Origin: Dromiciops gliroides
Taxonomy: Eukaryota; Chordata; Mammalia; Microbiotheria; Microbiotheriidae
Reading direction: 5' to 3'
Length of the DNA: 64,000 nt
Assembly (NCBI RefSeq): GCF_019393635.1
Contig: NC_057863.1
Location: 626,265,791 to 626,329,790, forward strand
In this document: piece after piece, positions 1-11,399 of the stretch
Layout of the letters: every line of letters starts with the position of its first letter
Position numbering within the stretch: position 1 is the first letter of the stretch
Position numbers and translations under genes: made by a program
The notes under the pieces: model-generated
Told to the model about the DNA's origin: nothing
Database searches by the model: none
The model's input: the letters and a program-made list of their open reading frames with translations, nothing else

Positions 1-1040
1 AGACAGAATTTCAACTCAGGTCTCCTGATTTCAAATCCAGACTACACATCTCATCCCCTCCCCCAGAGCCAATCAGTGACTTCCTCTATAATAGTAAAGA
101 GTGAAGGGGTGAGGGGCAGGGTGACTGAGGCACCTCTGGAGCTGTTCTGTTTACTGCCCCCCCCCTCCCATAGCCTGGAGCCCAGGGTGATACCTGGTTG
201 GAATTCCCCTCTACGAAGCACATGCCTTTCCATAGAGCCACTAAGCCCCCCTCCTTCCCCAGGCCCTGAGCTCTTAAAGCCTGCAGTCTGCAGGAGGTGG
301 GTGTGGGCTGGCGAGGACTTGATGGAATGCCTAGAATTTCAGCTGGAGGGACCAGCTCCACTCGTCTCCCATGATGACGCCACCGCCACAGCATCTCCGG
401 ATCATTGCAGATGAAGGTCTCTGCATTTTTCCCAGTTTTAAATAGGGCTGAAGAATGTCATCCCCACCACAGCCTGCCCGCCTGCCCGTGCTGCCACCAC
501 CAAATTAAAGGGGCCATGGGCTTTCTATAGTAACAGGCCCAGCTAATTGGAATTCAGGTCAAAAGGTTTGCAAATAAGCTATTCCCTGCCCCGCCCCCCA
601 TTCCTTGTAACATTTTTTTTTCTCTATCTGGGAAGAAAACTGGTTGTCAGTTTCTCAGCTTGGTAATGAGGACGCCAACACGAAAAACCCAGAAAGGAGC
701 CTTGGGGTGGGGGGGCGGTTCTGGGTAATGAGGAAAACTGAGCCAAGGGACTTTCTTTGTTTCAACTCAGGTCTCTGGGAAAAAATGTTGCTTACTATGT
801 ATGGAGTGGGGACCCCAAAGAATCTGGGCTGTGTTTGGACTGGTGTGTCCTGGATGTTACCCAATGGCACAGCTGTGCTGCTGTGTCTGGGAAGGGGAAG
901 AGGTGCTGGGCTGGGCGGGAGAAGACTCTCACCCCTGCTTTCTGTGTGACCTGGGGAAATTCCCTTAAAATCTCCCTTGGAAAATGAGCAGGATATTTGT
1001 AATAATTACAATCTCTTTTTTTGTTAATAATTGTGTAATA
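1..1040. other. intergenic, no gene recognised
   Basis: Mostly non-repetitive. About 505-580 (ATTAAAGGGGCC, TATAGTAACAGG, GCTAATTGG) looks like possible conserved non-coding sequence, but I cannot align it. A MIR-like scrap lies near 930-990. Confidence 0.3.
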
Positions 1041-1184
1041 GGGGTAGCTAGGTGGCACAGTGGATAAAGCACTGGCCCAGGATTCAGGAGGACCTGAGTT
1101 CAAATCCGATCTCAGGCACTTGACACTAGCTATGGGACCCTGGGCAAGTCACTTAACCTTCATTGTCTTGCAAAAAAAAAAAAA
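1041..1184 (+). repeat. tSINE-A, full length
   Basis: Head GGGGTAGCTAGG, A tail to 1184. Target duplication TGTGTAATA on both sides. Confidence 0.9.
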
Positions 1185-1769
1185 TGTGTAATAATGAAGG
1201 TCTGTTGTAGCTCTAATGGTGTTTAGAATCACTTAATTTTAAACATATTTCGATTTTAAAATCATCTTATTGGATGCCTTTGATAGATGCCATCTGTCTT
1301 TTCTGGATATGTCCTATCTCTCCCCTACCAGAATTAAAGATTCCCTTGGAACGAAGAAAAAGTTAAACAAAAACAACTAGTACAGTGATTCTATTTAATA
1401 AGGTATGCAACATTCTGCTCTGGTTGTTCCCCACCTTTCCGCCAGCAGGAGGCAGGTATTTTAAGAATCCATTAAACCATGGGCCTGCCCAAAGCTAGAA
1501 GAGGTAGGGCACACCTGGGGCAGGCCAAGCAAAAGGTGGAATTACATGGAAGTTTTCAGACAAATACATTTGGCAGGGAGAGGAGAGAAACCTTGAGAAA
1601 AGGTTCCAGACTTCAGGGTTTTTGGTCCTGTAAATGGGAGACAGAGACCCAGGGATGACAGGTGTCTGCCCCACCCATGAGGCCACTGCTGTGCCTGTTC
1701 CCTGGAGGGGAAGAAGAGATCAGGGAGGGGCCAGGCTGGGGAAGACCAGTTTCCTATTTTAATAGTTAT

Positions 1770-2045
1770 ATTGCTGTCATTTATAGGTACTTTAAGATTT
1801 ATAGGTGGCAGCAGTGGATAAAGCACCGACCCTGGATTCAGGAGGACCTGAGTTCAAATCCAACCTCAGACACTTGACACTTACTAGCTGTGTGACCCTG
1901 GGCAAGTCACTTAATCCCCATTGCCCCACAAAAAAAAAATAAGCAAGAAAGATTTACAAAGCTCTTTAAACATATTATCTTATTTGCTCCTCACAACTAT
2001 GTGAGGTAGGTATTATGATGAGGACCCCCATTTTACAGATAAGGA
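1770..2045 (-). repeat. MIR-type SINE split by a tSINE
   Basis: Right part reads CAAAGCTCTTTAAACATATT, then CATTTTACAGATAAGGAAACTG, the reverse strand of the MIR core and 3' end. Confidence 0.6.
1803..1940 (+). repeat. tSINE-A, head slightly truncated
   Basis: Starts GGTGGCAGCAGTGG, ends in an A tail. It lies inside an older minus-strand MIR whose halves (AAGATTTA) flank it. Confidence 0.85.
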
Positions 2046-2300
2046 AACTGAAGTGGTGCATTGGATAGGGTGGAATCAAGAAGACCTAAATTCAAATCCA
2101 GCCTCAGACACTTAGTAACTCAGTGACCTTGGGCAAGTCACTTCACTTCTGTTTGCCTCAGTTTGTTCATCTGTAAAATGGTGATACTAATAGCACCCTC
2201 CCTCCAGGGTTATTGTGAGGATTAGAGGAGATAGTAATTGCAAAGCACAGTGCCTGGTATACAGTAGGTACTACATAAATGTTTCGCTGTGATGATAATT
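2046..2300 (+). repeat. THER1/MIR-like CORE-SINE
   Basis: Runs from GTGCATTGGATAGG through CCTCAGACACTTAG, CATCTGTAAAATGG and GGTTATTGTGAGGATTAGAG to ACAGTAGGTACTACATAAATG. Confidence 0.75.
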
Positions 2301-2404
2301 CAAGAGCAAAGCCATAGGACTTCTCTTTGGCCACACGGCCAGAAAAGGAATCCTGCTGGTGAGGGGACACAGTAGGCAACAATCCTGCTCACACACAGGC
2401 TGGA

Positions 2405-2485
2405 GTAAATCCATTTTTCAGATGAGGAAACTGAGGTCCCAGGGATTTGAAGTGACTTGCCCAGAGTCACACATCAGGTAACAGG
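2405..2485 (-). repeat. MIR-type fragment
   Basis: CATTTTTCAGATGAGGAAACTGAGG then GTGACTTGCCCAGAGTCACAC. Confidence 0.6.
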
Positions 2486-2589
2486 TAACAAACATCAGGA
2501 TCCATCTCCAGGAGCCCCAACTTCCCTGTCTTTGGAGCACTGGCCATCCCCCCCACTCCGAATGCTCTCTCTGGTTACCCCCCTCCTTG

Positions 2590-2905
2590 ATAGCCACCCT
2601 TTCTTCCTTGAAGACGCATGGAGCACCATCTTCTATGCAAAGCCTTTTCTGATTCCCCCAATCCTGTGTCCTCCCTCTCAAACTCTCTCGTATTTAGCTA
2701 GCTTCTATTTTTTTATATACACTATATTAGTTTGTTTTCACTTAATTTTTATGCTGTGCACATTGTCATATGTCCTTAGGTACATATATATATGAGGATG
2801 TAAGTGTCATGTGGGCAGGGATTGTCCCCTTCTCTGTACTTGTATCCCCAGTGCCTAGGACCGTGCCTATCACGTGGTAGGTGAGTAATAAATGCTTGTC
2901 CATTG
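2590..2905 (+). repeat. L2 LINE 3' end
   Basis: AAGCCTTTTCTGATTCCCCC ... GTGGGCAGGGATTGTCCCC ... CCCCAGTGCCTAGGACCGTGCC ... AATAAATGCTTG, the typical L2 terminus. Confidence 0.65.
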
Positions 2906-2969
2906 GTTGGTTGGTTACCTGTAAAGTAGACTCCACTCCATCGAACACCTTCCCTCCCAGGGTCCTTGT

Positions 2970-3135
2970 TGTTTTTTTTTTGTTTTTTTTTTTTTTTTTA
3001 GTGAGGCAATTGGGGTTAAGTGACTTGCCCAGGGCCACACAGCTAGTAAGTATTAAGTGTCTGAGGCCGAATTTGAACTCAGGTACTCCTGACTCCAGGG
3101 CCGGTGCTCTATCCACTGCGCCACCTAGCCGCCCC
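2970..3135 (-). repeat. tSINE-B, full length
   Basis: T-rich tail on the left, head GGGGCGGCTAGGTGG on the complementary strand at right. A 16-bp duplication CTCCCAGGGTCCTTGT flanks it perfectly, so it is a fairly young insertion. Confidence 0.92.
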
Positions 3136-3294
3136 TCCCAGGGTCCTTGTGAAGAAAGCTCTTTGTCCAGCTTTGAACACTGTAGAAATGCAAGTTATTA
3201 TGAGCAGTTGCCGTCCAGGAATCATCTGGAAACAGATCCTGGACTGTAATTTTCCTTGCTCCCCCTCCACCCCACATGTGGATGACCTCATGAG

Positions 3295-3375
3295 CAGGAT
3301 ATTTAGAGTGCAAGCTCGCTGAGGGCAGGGATTGCTCTTGTCCTTGTCTTTGTAGCCTCAGAGCCATATAATCTC
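3295..3375 (+). repeat. L2 3'-end fragment
   Basis: GCAAGCTCGCTGAGGGCAGG followed by a degraded terminus. Confidence 0.45.
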
Positions 3376-3501
3376 TCAGCACCCCGAGGCAACACCGCAA
3401 GGGGAAAAGTTACAGAGCAGCTGCTGATGACCTGTATCAGTGAAAGGAGTTTCAACATCGGAAGTTCTGGACACATAAAATCATTGGCATGTACCTCCCT
3501 T

Positions 3502-3748
3502 GGGAGCAGCTAGGTGGCGCCAGAGTGTAGCCAGGAAGACTCCTCTTCATGAGTTCAAATCCAGCCTTAGACGCTTTTACTATCTGAGTGACTCTGGGCA
3601 AGTCACTTCACCCTCTTTGCCTCAGTTTCCTCATCTTTAAAATGACCTGGAGAAGGAAATGGCAAATCACTCCAGGATCTCTGCCAAGAAAACTCCAAAT
3701 GGGGTCATGAAGAGTCAAACACAATTGAAAAACAACTGAATAAAAGAC
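3502..3748 (+). repeat. MAR1-type long SINE
   Basis: tSINE-like head (GGGAGCAGCTAGGTGGCG) joined to the marsupial MAR1 3' part: GACCTGGAGAAGGAAATGGC, TCTGCCAAGAAAACTCC, GAGTCAAACACAATTG. Confidence 0.8.
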
Positions 3749-4104
3749 ATACTTCCCCAAATGAACAAACAAAAACAACCCAGTGCTCACATGGTTAATA
3801 AGTGCTTTTAACAATTGGGTTGGATGAAGTACAGAGAACAAGCCAGAGAGAAGAGAAGAGGCTCTTTCATACCATATCGGTTCCAATGCAATAGAAATAT
3901 TACAGAAACAAGTGGCTGCCACCATGTGGTGGCCTTGAGGTATTAACAAGACCAGAATCCAATACCCAACTGACTAATTGGATGAATTGCATCAACTCTG
4001 CTCTGGCTAGTGAGGCCTTCTAGTAGTTTTTCAAACCTGATCCTCCATCTCCCATTTCCATGACTTTGTAAGGCTGATCACCGTGCATAGAATAATAATA
4101 ATTA

Positions 4105-4365
4105 TAATAACTAACATTTATTAAAAGCCTACTGTGTGCCCGGAACTGAGCTAAGTGCTTTACAATGATCTCATTTGATCTTCACAATAACCATGCAAGG
4201 CAGGTGCTATTCTAATCATCCTCATTTTACACATGAGGAAACCGAGGCGAACAGAGGTTAAGTGACTTGCCCAGGGTCACACATCTAGGAAGTCAATGCA
4301 GTTGGATTTGAACTTGGGTCTTCCTGACTCCAGGCTCAGTACTCTTCCCCCTTGTGCCACTTCTA
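4105..4365 (-). repeat. MIR-type SINE, near full length
   Basis: ACATTTATTAAAAGCCTACT, CATTTTACACATGAGGAAACC, GTGACTTGCCCAGGGTCACAC, GGATTTGAACTTGGGTCTTC in order. Confidence 0.75.
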
Positions 4366-4371
4366 AGAATT

Positions 4372-4775
4372 CCTAGTTTCCTTCAGAGCTCAACTCAAGC
4401 CTAATCTTTTCCATGAAGCTTTTCCAAAGTCAACCCCCTATAACTGCCTCTCCTCAAAAATAAATATCCCTAGCCTTTATTTTGCCTATATGTTTAATAT
4501 ATTTCCTATGTATATATTGTCTCCTCTGCAAGAATGTAAGCTGTCTGGGGGGCAGCTAGGTGGCACAGTGGATAAAGCACCTGCCCTGGATTCAGGAGGA
4601 CCTGAGTTCAAATCCGGCCTCAGTCACTTGACACTTATTAGCTATGTGACCCTGGGCAAGTCACTTAACCCTCATTGCCTCACCAAAAAAGAAAAAGAAA
4701 AAAAAAGAATGTAAGCTGAGGGCGATCTTTTCATTTTTGCTTTTAAATTTCTAGTGCCCAGCACAGTGCCTAACA
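4372..4775 (+). repeat. L2 3' end interrupted by a tSINE
   Basis: Left half CTTTTCCATGAAGCTTTTCC to GAATGTAAGCTG; right half resumes at GAATGTAAGCTGAGGGCG and ends GCCCAGCACAGTGCCTAACA. Confidence 0.65.
4547..4705 (+). repeat. tSINE-A in an L2
   Basis: Perfect 13-bp duplication AGAATGTAAGCTG at 4531-4543 and 4706-4718. A/G-rich tail. Confidence 0.92.
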
Positions 4776-4777
4776 CA

Positions 4778-4970
4778 CATTTATATAGCACCTACTATGT
4801 GTCAGGAATTGTGCCAAGCACCTTACAAATAAGAGCTCATTTGATCCTCACAACAACCCTCGGAAATAGGTGCTATTGTTATCCTTACTTTGTAGCTGAG
4901 GAAACAGGCTGATAATAGGTTAAATGACTTTCTCAGGATCACATGGTAAATGAGTAATAAGTGCTTGTTG
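4778..4970 (-). repeat. MIR-type SINE
   Basis: TATAGCACCTACTATGTGTC ... TGATCCTCACAACAACCCTC ... GAGGAAACAGGCTG. Confidence 0.65.
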
Positions 4971-4972
4971 AA

Positions 4973-5123
4973 GGGGCAGCTAGGTGGCGCAGTGGATAAG
5001 CACTGGCCCTGGATTCAGGAAGACCTGAGTTCAAATTCAGCCTCAGACACTTAACACTCACTAGCTGTGTGACCCTGGGCAAGTCACTTAACCCCAATTG
5101 CCTCACAAACAAACAAACAAAGA
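4973..5123 (+). repeat. tSINE-B
   Basis: Tail is (CAAA)n. Flanks AAGTGCTTGTTGA / AAATGCTTGTTGA form a 13-bp duplication with one mismatch. Confidence 0.9.
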
Positions 5124-5345
5124 AATGCTTGTTGATTAACTGACTTCTGGTGTTAGACTTTGTCAGGATTTAGATTGTCTTCATAATTGCACTTCCTTAT
5201 GGCCTTCAGCTTTAACTGGTAGAGTGGAAAAAGTTGTTTGGGGACTTGCTTTCAGATCCTGTGACACATGTGACTCTTGGGCAATCTGTCGATCAACTAG
5301 TAGTAAACACCTACTATGTACCAGGTGTTATGCCAGGTTCTTGGG

Positions 5346-5440
5346 TTATAATATAATGAATATTATATAACATTATATTATAATAATGAATATGATAATA
5401 TACAATATAATAACAAATATAATAATAAATATAATGAATG
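5346..5440. repeat. AT-rich low complexity, TATAAT/ATAATA units
   Basis: Irregular ATAATATAATGA-like units; partly self-complementary (ATATTATATAACATTATAT). Confidence 0.7.
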
Positions 5441-5486
5441 AAACAATTAGTGCAAGTCTCTTCAACAGCCTGAGCCTCAATTTCCT

Positions 5487-5623
5487 TTTTTTTGTGTGTG
5501 TGAGGCAATTGGGGTTAAGTGACTTGCCCAGGGTCACACAGCTGTTGTCTGAGGCCAGATTTGAACTCAGGTCCTCCTGACTCCAGGGCCAGTGCTCTAT
5601 CTACTGCACCACCTAGGTGCCCC
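5487..5623 (-). repeat. tSINE-B with short internal deletion
   Basis: Flanked by CAATTTCCTT on both sides. The usual AGTAAGTGTTAAGTG segment is reduced to GTTG. Confidence 0.88.
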
Positions 5624-6037
5624 AATTTCCTTATCTGTAAAAGGTTAGGGATTGGATTGAGGTCCCTTCCATCTCTAGGTTTGGGACCTGCTGCTGGGAG
5701 CTGGTGTTGTATGGACAATAGGAACCAACTCCCTCCCAGGGGGCTCACATTCTATGGAAGACAATCCTGAGTGTACACTGCATTGTGGGCATATGCCCAT
5801 TGTGACATTTTTATTAATTAAGTTATTTTTGTTAATGAAATTAAATTATTGTTATTATGCTAAACATCACTGCCCAGAGAGACAAATCCAAAAAAGGGCA
5901 GGGTTTCCTCAGTGCCTTAATATTTGTAAAGACAACACACAGTGTGATAAACCAGTTTAAAGAATTTAGGTAAAAGTTCGGTCAGCAGTCTTCATTCCTC
6001 TCTAAACTAGTCACTCAAAATGGCAGACATCTTGGAG

Positions 6038-6270
6038 AGGGCAACTAGGCTGAGCAGTGGATAGAGCACAGTGCCTGGAATCAGGAAGACCTAAGTTCAA
6101 ATCCAGCCTCAGACACTAGCTGTGTGACCCTGTGCAAGTCACTTAAGCCACAGTTTCCTCACCTGTAAAATGAGCTGGAGATGGAAATGGCAAACCACTT
6201 TAGTATCTTTGCCAAGAAAACCCCAAATGGAGTCAGGGAGAGTCAGACATGACGGAAACAACTCAGCAGC
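6038..6270 (+). repeat. MAR1-type long SINE
   Basis: GGCAACTAGGCTGAGCAGTGG head, then GAGCTGGAGATGGAAATGGC, CTTTGCCAAGAAAACCCC and GAGTCAGACATGACGG. Confidence 0.8.
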
Positions 6271-6563
6271 ATTCTGGAGAATTATTTTCCTAAACCCATT
6301 CAGTCCAGACTTTAACTAGCTGATATTCTTTGATCACCTCTCTGATTCAATTTCCCAGACCTTAGAGTTCTTTGTAAAAAAAAAAAAAAAACTTCATTTC
6401 CTCACAGAAGTGTCTGGGGCTTTAGAAAGGGGTACAAAGGATTTGGTTGGTATAGGGCACTCTTTTCCTACCAGTGTGAGTAAATACTGATAAGATTTTC
6501 TTCATTGGGACCTGAGCCTGGAGAAATATTTATTTCTTAGTGTTTTCTTTAAGAGAGAAAGGA

Positions 6564-6725
6564 GGGGCAGCTAGGTGGTGCAGTGGATAGAGCACTGGCC
6601 CTGGAGTCAGGAGGACCTGAGTTCAAATCCAGCCTCAAACACTTGACACTTACTAGCTGTGTGACCCTGGGCAAGTCACTTAACCCTCACTGCCCTGCAA
6701 AATAAAAGAAAATAAAAATAAAATG
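6564..6725 (+). repeat. tSINE-A
   Basis: GAGAAAGGA precedes and follows it. Tail (AAAATAA)n. Confidence 0.9.
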
Positions 6726-7383
6726 AGAAAGGAAGGCCTTCATAGGCTCCCACAAATGTATCAGGTGTCACACAGCAAGTCAGTGAGAGCATAGGTCTGA
6801 GTCCTCCTAACCAAAGACACTGCTCTCCCATGGAGGGAACAAAAGTCCCTTGGCCCTGGCTCCTGAAAAATCTAGGCCCCCACATCTCTAGTTTTCCTCT
6901 GGTTTCTGCAGGTACTAGGAGCAACTTTGCCCTGGTGTCATCCCTCTGCTGAAATGGGCTGGGCTCTTCTACAGGTCTGGGTGGTGCCCTTCTCCCATTC
7001 CACCCCACCCCAGGTATTTATTTCCATTTCAGCTTTTCAGAATGCTCTTTAAGCCTTTCCAGTCCAACTAGGCTGCAGATTGCCTGAGAGAAAGTATAGG
7101 AACACCCTACAAACAAACAAACAAAAACTGATAGCTTCCTGAAGAAGGAATCCAACCGATGCTTACTTATGCACTAAGCATTACGCAGGGTGCTGGGAGA
7201 CAGGAACAAATCAGTCCCAGCCCTCAAGGAGTTTATATTATACTTGGAGGAGGATGTGTGTATGTAAAGAGGATATAACCTGTATATAGATGAAGTATTT
7301 GGATTTTGGACCAGGTGTGATTTCATTGTTAGAGGTCCTGCAGTAAGAAAACTACTTCCACTCAATGGCAAAATCAATAGGTG

Positions 7384-7520
7384 AGGAGCACCTACGTGGC
7401 ACAGTGGATAGAGCACTGGCCCTGGAGTCAGGAGTACCTGAGTTCAAATCTGGTCTCAGACACTTGACCCTTACTAGCTGTGTGACCCTGGGCAAGTCAC
7501 TTAACCCCAATTGCCTCACC

Positions 7521-7586
<66 letters not shown>
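7384..7586 (+). repeat. tSINE-B with (TA)n tail
   Basis: Duplication ATCAATAGGTG on both sides. After 17 A residues the tail becomes a perfect (AT) tract at about 7537-7586, inside the inserted unit. Confidence 0.9.
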
Positions 7587-7588
<2 letters not shown>

Positions 7589-7609
7589 ATAGGTGTTCTG
7601 CTTAGTATA

Positions 7610-7912
7610 GTCTTTGAAAAAGTAAATTTTTATTGACATCTTTTGTTTTTATCACCTACATTTTCTTCCTTCTAGGGAGCTATCCCTTACAACAAAGAAT
7701 AAAAAGAGGGCATCATCAGCATTTCACTGCCTCCAGTGATTTTTTCCAGTCACTATGTTTTTCTGGTTCTGCTGATTTCACTCGGATTTAGTTCATGTAA
7801 ATCTTCCTAGGCTTCTCAATACTCATGATTTTCCTAATTTACAGAAAATTATTACTATGTCCCATTATATCCATGTGCCACAATTTGTTTAGCTTATTTC
7901 CCACATGGCTAA
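7610..7912. repeat. degraded L1-like fragment
   Basis: TTCATGTAAATCTTCCTAGG, CATTATATCCATGTGCCACA and ATTTGTTTAGCTTATTTCCC resemble a segment common in marsupial L1 elements. Orientation not resolved. Confidence 0.45.
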
Positions 7913-7913
7913 A

Positions 7914-8150
7914 CATGGGGTATGTAGGTGGTGCAGTGGATAGAGCAAGGACCCTGCAATCAGGAGGACCTGCGTCAAATCAGCCTCAGACACTAGCTGT
8001 GTGGACCTGGTCAAGTGACTTAACCTTTATTTGCCACATCTGTAAAATGGGGGTCATAGCACCTATCTCCCAGGATTGTTGTGAGGACCAAATGAGAGAT
8101 TTGTAGTACAGCGTTAGGCACATAGTAGGTATTAGATAAACACTTATTCC
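7914..8150 (+). repeat. THER1/MIR-like CORE-SINE
   Basis: GTAGGTGGTGCAGTGGATAG head, CATCTGTAAAATGGGGGTCA, GGATTGTTGTGAGGACC, then CACATAGTAGGTATTAGATAA. Confidence 0.7.
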
Positions 8151-8289
8151 CTCCCCCTCTCTGGGATGTGGAGGGGGGAGGCTTTCTCTTCTTGGTAAGG
8201 CTCTCCAGGGGCCTCCCTTTTGGGGAGGGGCCCAGTCTAACCAACTTTCCTTCTCCTCCAGGCTGTGCTTCTGATCCTCTGGACTTCAT

Positions 8290-8415
8290 ACTGTCTTACC
8301 CTTCACCTCCCTCTTGCGCGTTGCCTTCCTCCCTTAGCTCCTTGGGGGCAGGAGCTGTCTTGATGAATGTATTTGTACAATCGGTGCCTAGCCCATGATA
8401 AATGCTTGTTTCTCC
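8290..8415 (+). repeat. L2 3'-end fragment
   Basis: TTAGCTCCTTGGGGGCAGGAG ... GTGCCTAGCCCATGATAAATGC. Confidence 0.55.
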
Positions 8416-8939
8416 TCAGCCTGTCTAGTAGGACCCGGGTGTTAGGAATCACCCAACTCTGGGCTTCTGTTCCCTCCTCTGTAAAACAAGGGGCTTGCTC
8501 TAGATGACCTGTGAGCCCCCCACTCCAGCTTTTAAGGCGGAGACCCTAGCATGCAGCCCTTATGTAGGTGACTCAGTGACATCTAGTGGCGAGCGTCTCG
8601 CATTACGTGCACAAAAGGCTTTCTATCTGAACATGGAAGTGTGGTCCATCCTAAATCCTCATCCCTACTATGTGTCAGGCACTGTCCTAGGTGCTGAAGA
8701 TGCAAATAATGGAACATCCTCTGCCCTGGAGTAGCTTATACACTGTGATCCACTTGGATCATATTTCGGTTATGATGGCTCTTCTATCTACTATGTTCTT
8801 CATCCTTCTCAAGATTTCTTCTCATAGAAAGTTTCCCTTTCATCCCACCAGTTACCCTGGAACTACATGTCTCTGTCCATTAACAGCAGTTGCCATTTAT
8901 TTGCCATGTGGACATTTGGCATCTGACACAGAGAATTCT

Positions 8940-9130
8940 GAGGCTTGCAAAGCTATCCTATTTTATTTAAGCCTCACCACAGTTCTGTGAAGGAAGAGCT
9001 ACTGGTTTTATTCTCTGCATTGCACTGAAGAGATACTAGGGCTCAGAGAGATCACAATAAAAGTGTCAGAAATAGGATTCGAACTCAGGATTCCCTCCAA
9101 GGCCAGTGCTTTTCCCACTATGTCATATAG
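8940..9130 (-). repeat. MIR-type fragment
   Basis: Degraded: GGGCTCAGAGAGATCAC, GGATTCGAACTCAGGATTCC, CAAGGCCAGTGCTTTTCCC. Confidence 0.5.
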
Positions 9131-9229
9131 CCAAATACTCTAGAACTTCATTCTTCTCTGACCCCCAAAAGCATAGGTTAGCAGCAACTCTACAAAGGCT
9201 TCAATTCTACTTGGTACTAGGAATGTTCA

Positions 9230-9345
9230 CTGGTAGATTGTAAGCTACTTCGGGCAGGGATTGAATACCTTATTCATCTTTTTATTCCCCTGCTTCAAGG
9301 AAGGTGCCTTGCACATAGGAAGCTCTTAATAAGGACTTATAGAAT
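9230..9345 (+). repeat. L2 3'-end fragment
   Basis: GATTGTAAGCTACTTCGGGC ... GGTGCCTTGCACATAGGAAG. Confidence 0.6.
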
Positions 9346-9374
9346 TGGATTTATTAAATTTATTTTTAGAGCAT

Positions 9375-9570
9375 ATTTAAGAGTTAGAGTTGGAATGGAC
9401 CTTAGAATTCCTCTAGCCAAACTCTTTCATTTTACAGATGAGTAAACTGAAGCCCAGAACGATGAAGGGACTTGCCCAAGATCACATAGGCAGTTAAATG
9501 CCAGAGCTAGGGATTCCACCTGAGATCCCCTGGCTGCAAACCCAATACACTTTCCATTGTATCATATTGA
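9375..9570 (-). repeat. MIR3-like fragment
   Basis: GAGTTGGAATGGACCTTAG, CATTTTACAGATGAGTAAACTG, GGGACTTGCCCAAGATCACA. Confidence 0.6.
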
Positions 9571-9925
9571 GAAAATGCAGAGAAAACAATTATTGTTATT
9601 GTCAAGTCCTGAAATAAATCAAAGCCATGAGTTGAGGAATAAAGTGCCTTTCAGATAACAGGGTAACAAACCTGCCACCCTAGCTAAATTTCCCAATCAA
9701 GAGACCCATGAAAGGTTTTTTAAAATTTCTTTTAAGGTGTGTGGGGGGGGCGGGGTATGTAGTATGAGGGAGCAAGGCCTGATCATGACCCCCCCCCAGT
9801 GGCCCTTGGCTATATGGGCAAGGAAAACCACTTCATTCTGGCTATTTTGCCCTTTGTGTTATGAGTCCTAATGGAGGGGGAAAAGGACATCAGAAGTTGA
9901 GATCCAACTTGAGCCACGTTCCTTT

Positions 9926-10075
9926 TTTTTTTTTTTTTGGTGAGGCAATGGGGGTTAAATGACTTGCCCAGGGTCACACAGCTAGTAAGTGTCAAGTGTC
10001 TGAGGCCGGATTTGAACTCAGGTACTCCTGAATCCAGGGCCAGTGCTTTATCCACTGTGCCACCTAGCTGCCCCC
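9926..10075 (-). repeat. tSINE (A/B mixed)
   Basis: Flanks AGCCACGTTCCTTT / AGCCAGGTTCCTTT, 14 bp with one mismatch. Confidence 0.92.
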
Positions 10076-10102
10076 AGCCAGGTTCCTTTACAAGGCAAAA
10101 TT

Positions 10103-10132
10103 GGGGCGGGGGGGGGGGGGGGGGAGGGGGGG
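10103..10132 (+). repeat. poly-G tract
   Basis: 30 bases that are G except one C and one A. Strong G-quadruplex potential on the + strand; also a likely sequencing-length uncertainty. Confidence 0.9.
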
Positions 10133-10139
10133 CCTAGGG

Positions 10140-10914
10140 CGTGGTTCAGCTCAACCTAATTGACTATCTTAAGGGTAGGAATATAAAGACAATGCTGAAG
10201 TTCACATTGGTAGGGTGATTAAGTTAATATTACATTTAATATCAACAATTTTCTGTCATTATTTGGTGCTAGTTTGAAATGAGGAACACAAACCAGAGTC
10301 CTCTTTCTATGACTGTGGGCAGATCACCAAACATATGTGAGCCACAGGTGACGACGTGATTGTGTTACAAACAGTTGTCATCTGAGTTGGGGGGGGGGTT
10401 CCCCACAGCTCCAAACTCACAGCTGCTTACCATATTAAAATATTATTTTTGACACAGCAAAATGCATTCCAACAAACACCCAAAGTGGCCCTTGCCCTCC
10501 TCTCTCATTAAATGTCAGATGAAGCCTAGTACCGCATCTGTGAGATCTTTGACAAGGAAGTCGATAACAAGAACCCCTTACCTTCCCTCTAAATGGTTGC
10601 AGATTGCCTGATCTTTAACTAGCCATCAAGATCAATCAGCAAAACCTGGTTTTCTTCAAAGAGGACTGGGAAGCAGAACTTGGAGTATTCTAGCACTGAC
10701 TAGAAAGCATCCATAGTATCTTGGGCTGGGAAGGCTAGGAAGGAGGGCCCTTTTACAAGGTTTCCTTGTCAGGGACCAGAACTAGGAAAAGTTCACTGAG
10801 TTTGGAATCAGAGGGCTTGGTTCTGGTACATAATATGCAGGATGTCCCTTCCAGACCCCAATCTATGATCCTATACCTCTCAGGGCTTGTTTTCTCATCT
10901 GTCAAATGGTACAA
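10140..10914. other. intergenic unique sequence
   Basis: No repeat, ORF or RNA gene recognised across this 775-bp stretch. Confidence 0.3.
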
Positions 10915-11250
10915 TTAGGGGTTCTTAATGTGGGGTCCATGATTTTAAGAAATATGTTGATAGGGGCAGCTAGGTGGTACAGTGGATAAAGCAGCAGCCC
11001 TGGATTCAGGAGGACCTGAGTTCAAATCCAGCCTCAGACACTTGACACTTACTAGCTGTGTAACCCTGGGCAAGTCACTTAACCCTCATTGCCTCGCCAA
11101 AAAAAAAAAGAAAGAAAGAAATATGTTGATAACTATTTTAATCTCATTGGTTTCCTTTGTAATCCCCTATTATTTTAGATGTTTAAAAACATGATTCTGA
11201 GAAGGGGTCAATAGGAGGGGGTCCGTGACAACAACAACAAAACCTCTGGC
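10915..11250. repeat. hAT-like MITE fossil split by a tSINE
   Basis: Begins GGGGTTCTTAATGTGGGGTCC and ends near GGGGGTCCGTGACAAC...AACCTCTG, resembling the ends of the better-preserved copy at 37017-37375. Confidence 0.45.
10963..11115 (+). repeat. tSINE-A
   Basis: Perfect 16-bp duplication AAGAAATATGTTGATA at 10947-10962 and after the tail. Confidence 0.93.
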
Positions 11251-11251
11251 T

Positions 11252-11399
11252 GGGGGCAGTTAGGTGGTGCAGTGGATAAAGCACCAGCCCTGGATTCAGG
11301 AAAAACTGAGGTCAAATCCAGCCTCAGACACTTGACACTTACTAGCTTTGTGACCCTGGGTAAGTCACTTAACCCTCATTGCCCTGCCAAAAAAAAAAC
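11252..11399 (+). repeat. tSINE-A, older
   Basis: Head GGGGGCAGTTAGG; several substitutions (GAAAAACTGAGGTC). Diverged flanks AACCTCTGGCTG / AATCTCTGACCGAG. Confidence 0.85.

Noticed and set aside
1041..1184. tRNA gene suggested by A/B-box-like motifs in the SINE heads
   Set aside because: The motif is the RNA polymerase III promoter of a tRNA-derived SINE. No cloverleaf can be drawn and copies are dispersed with poly(A) tails.
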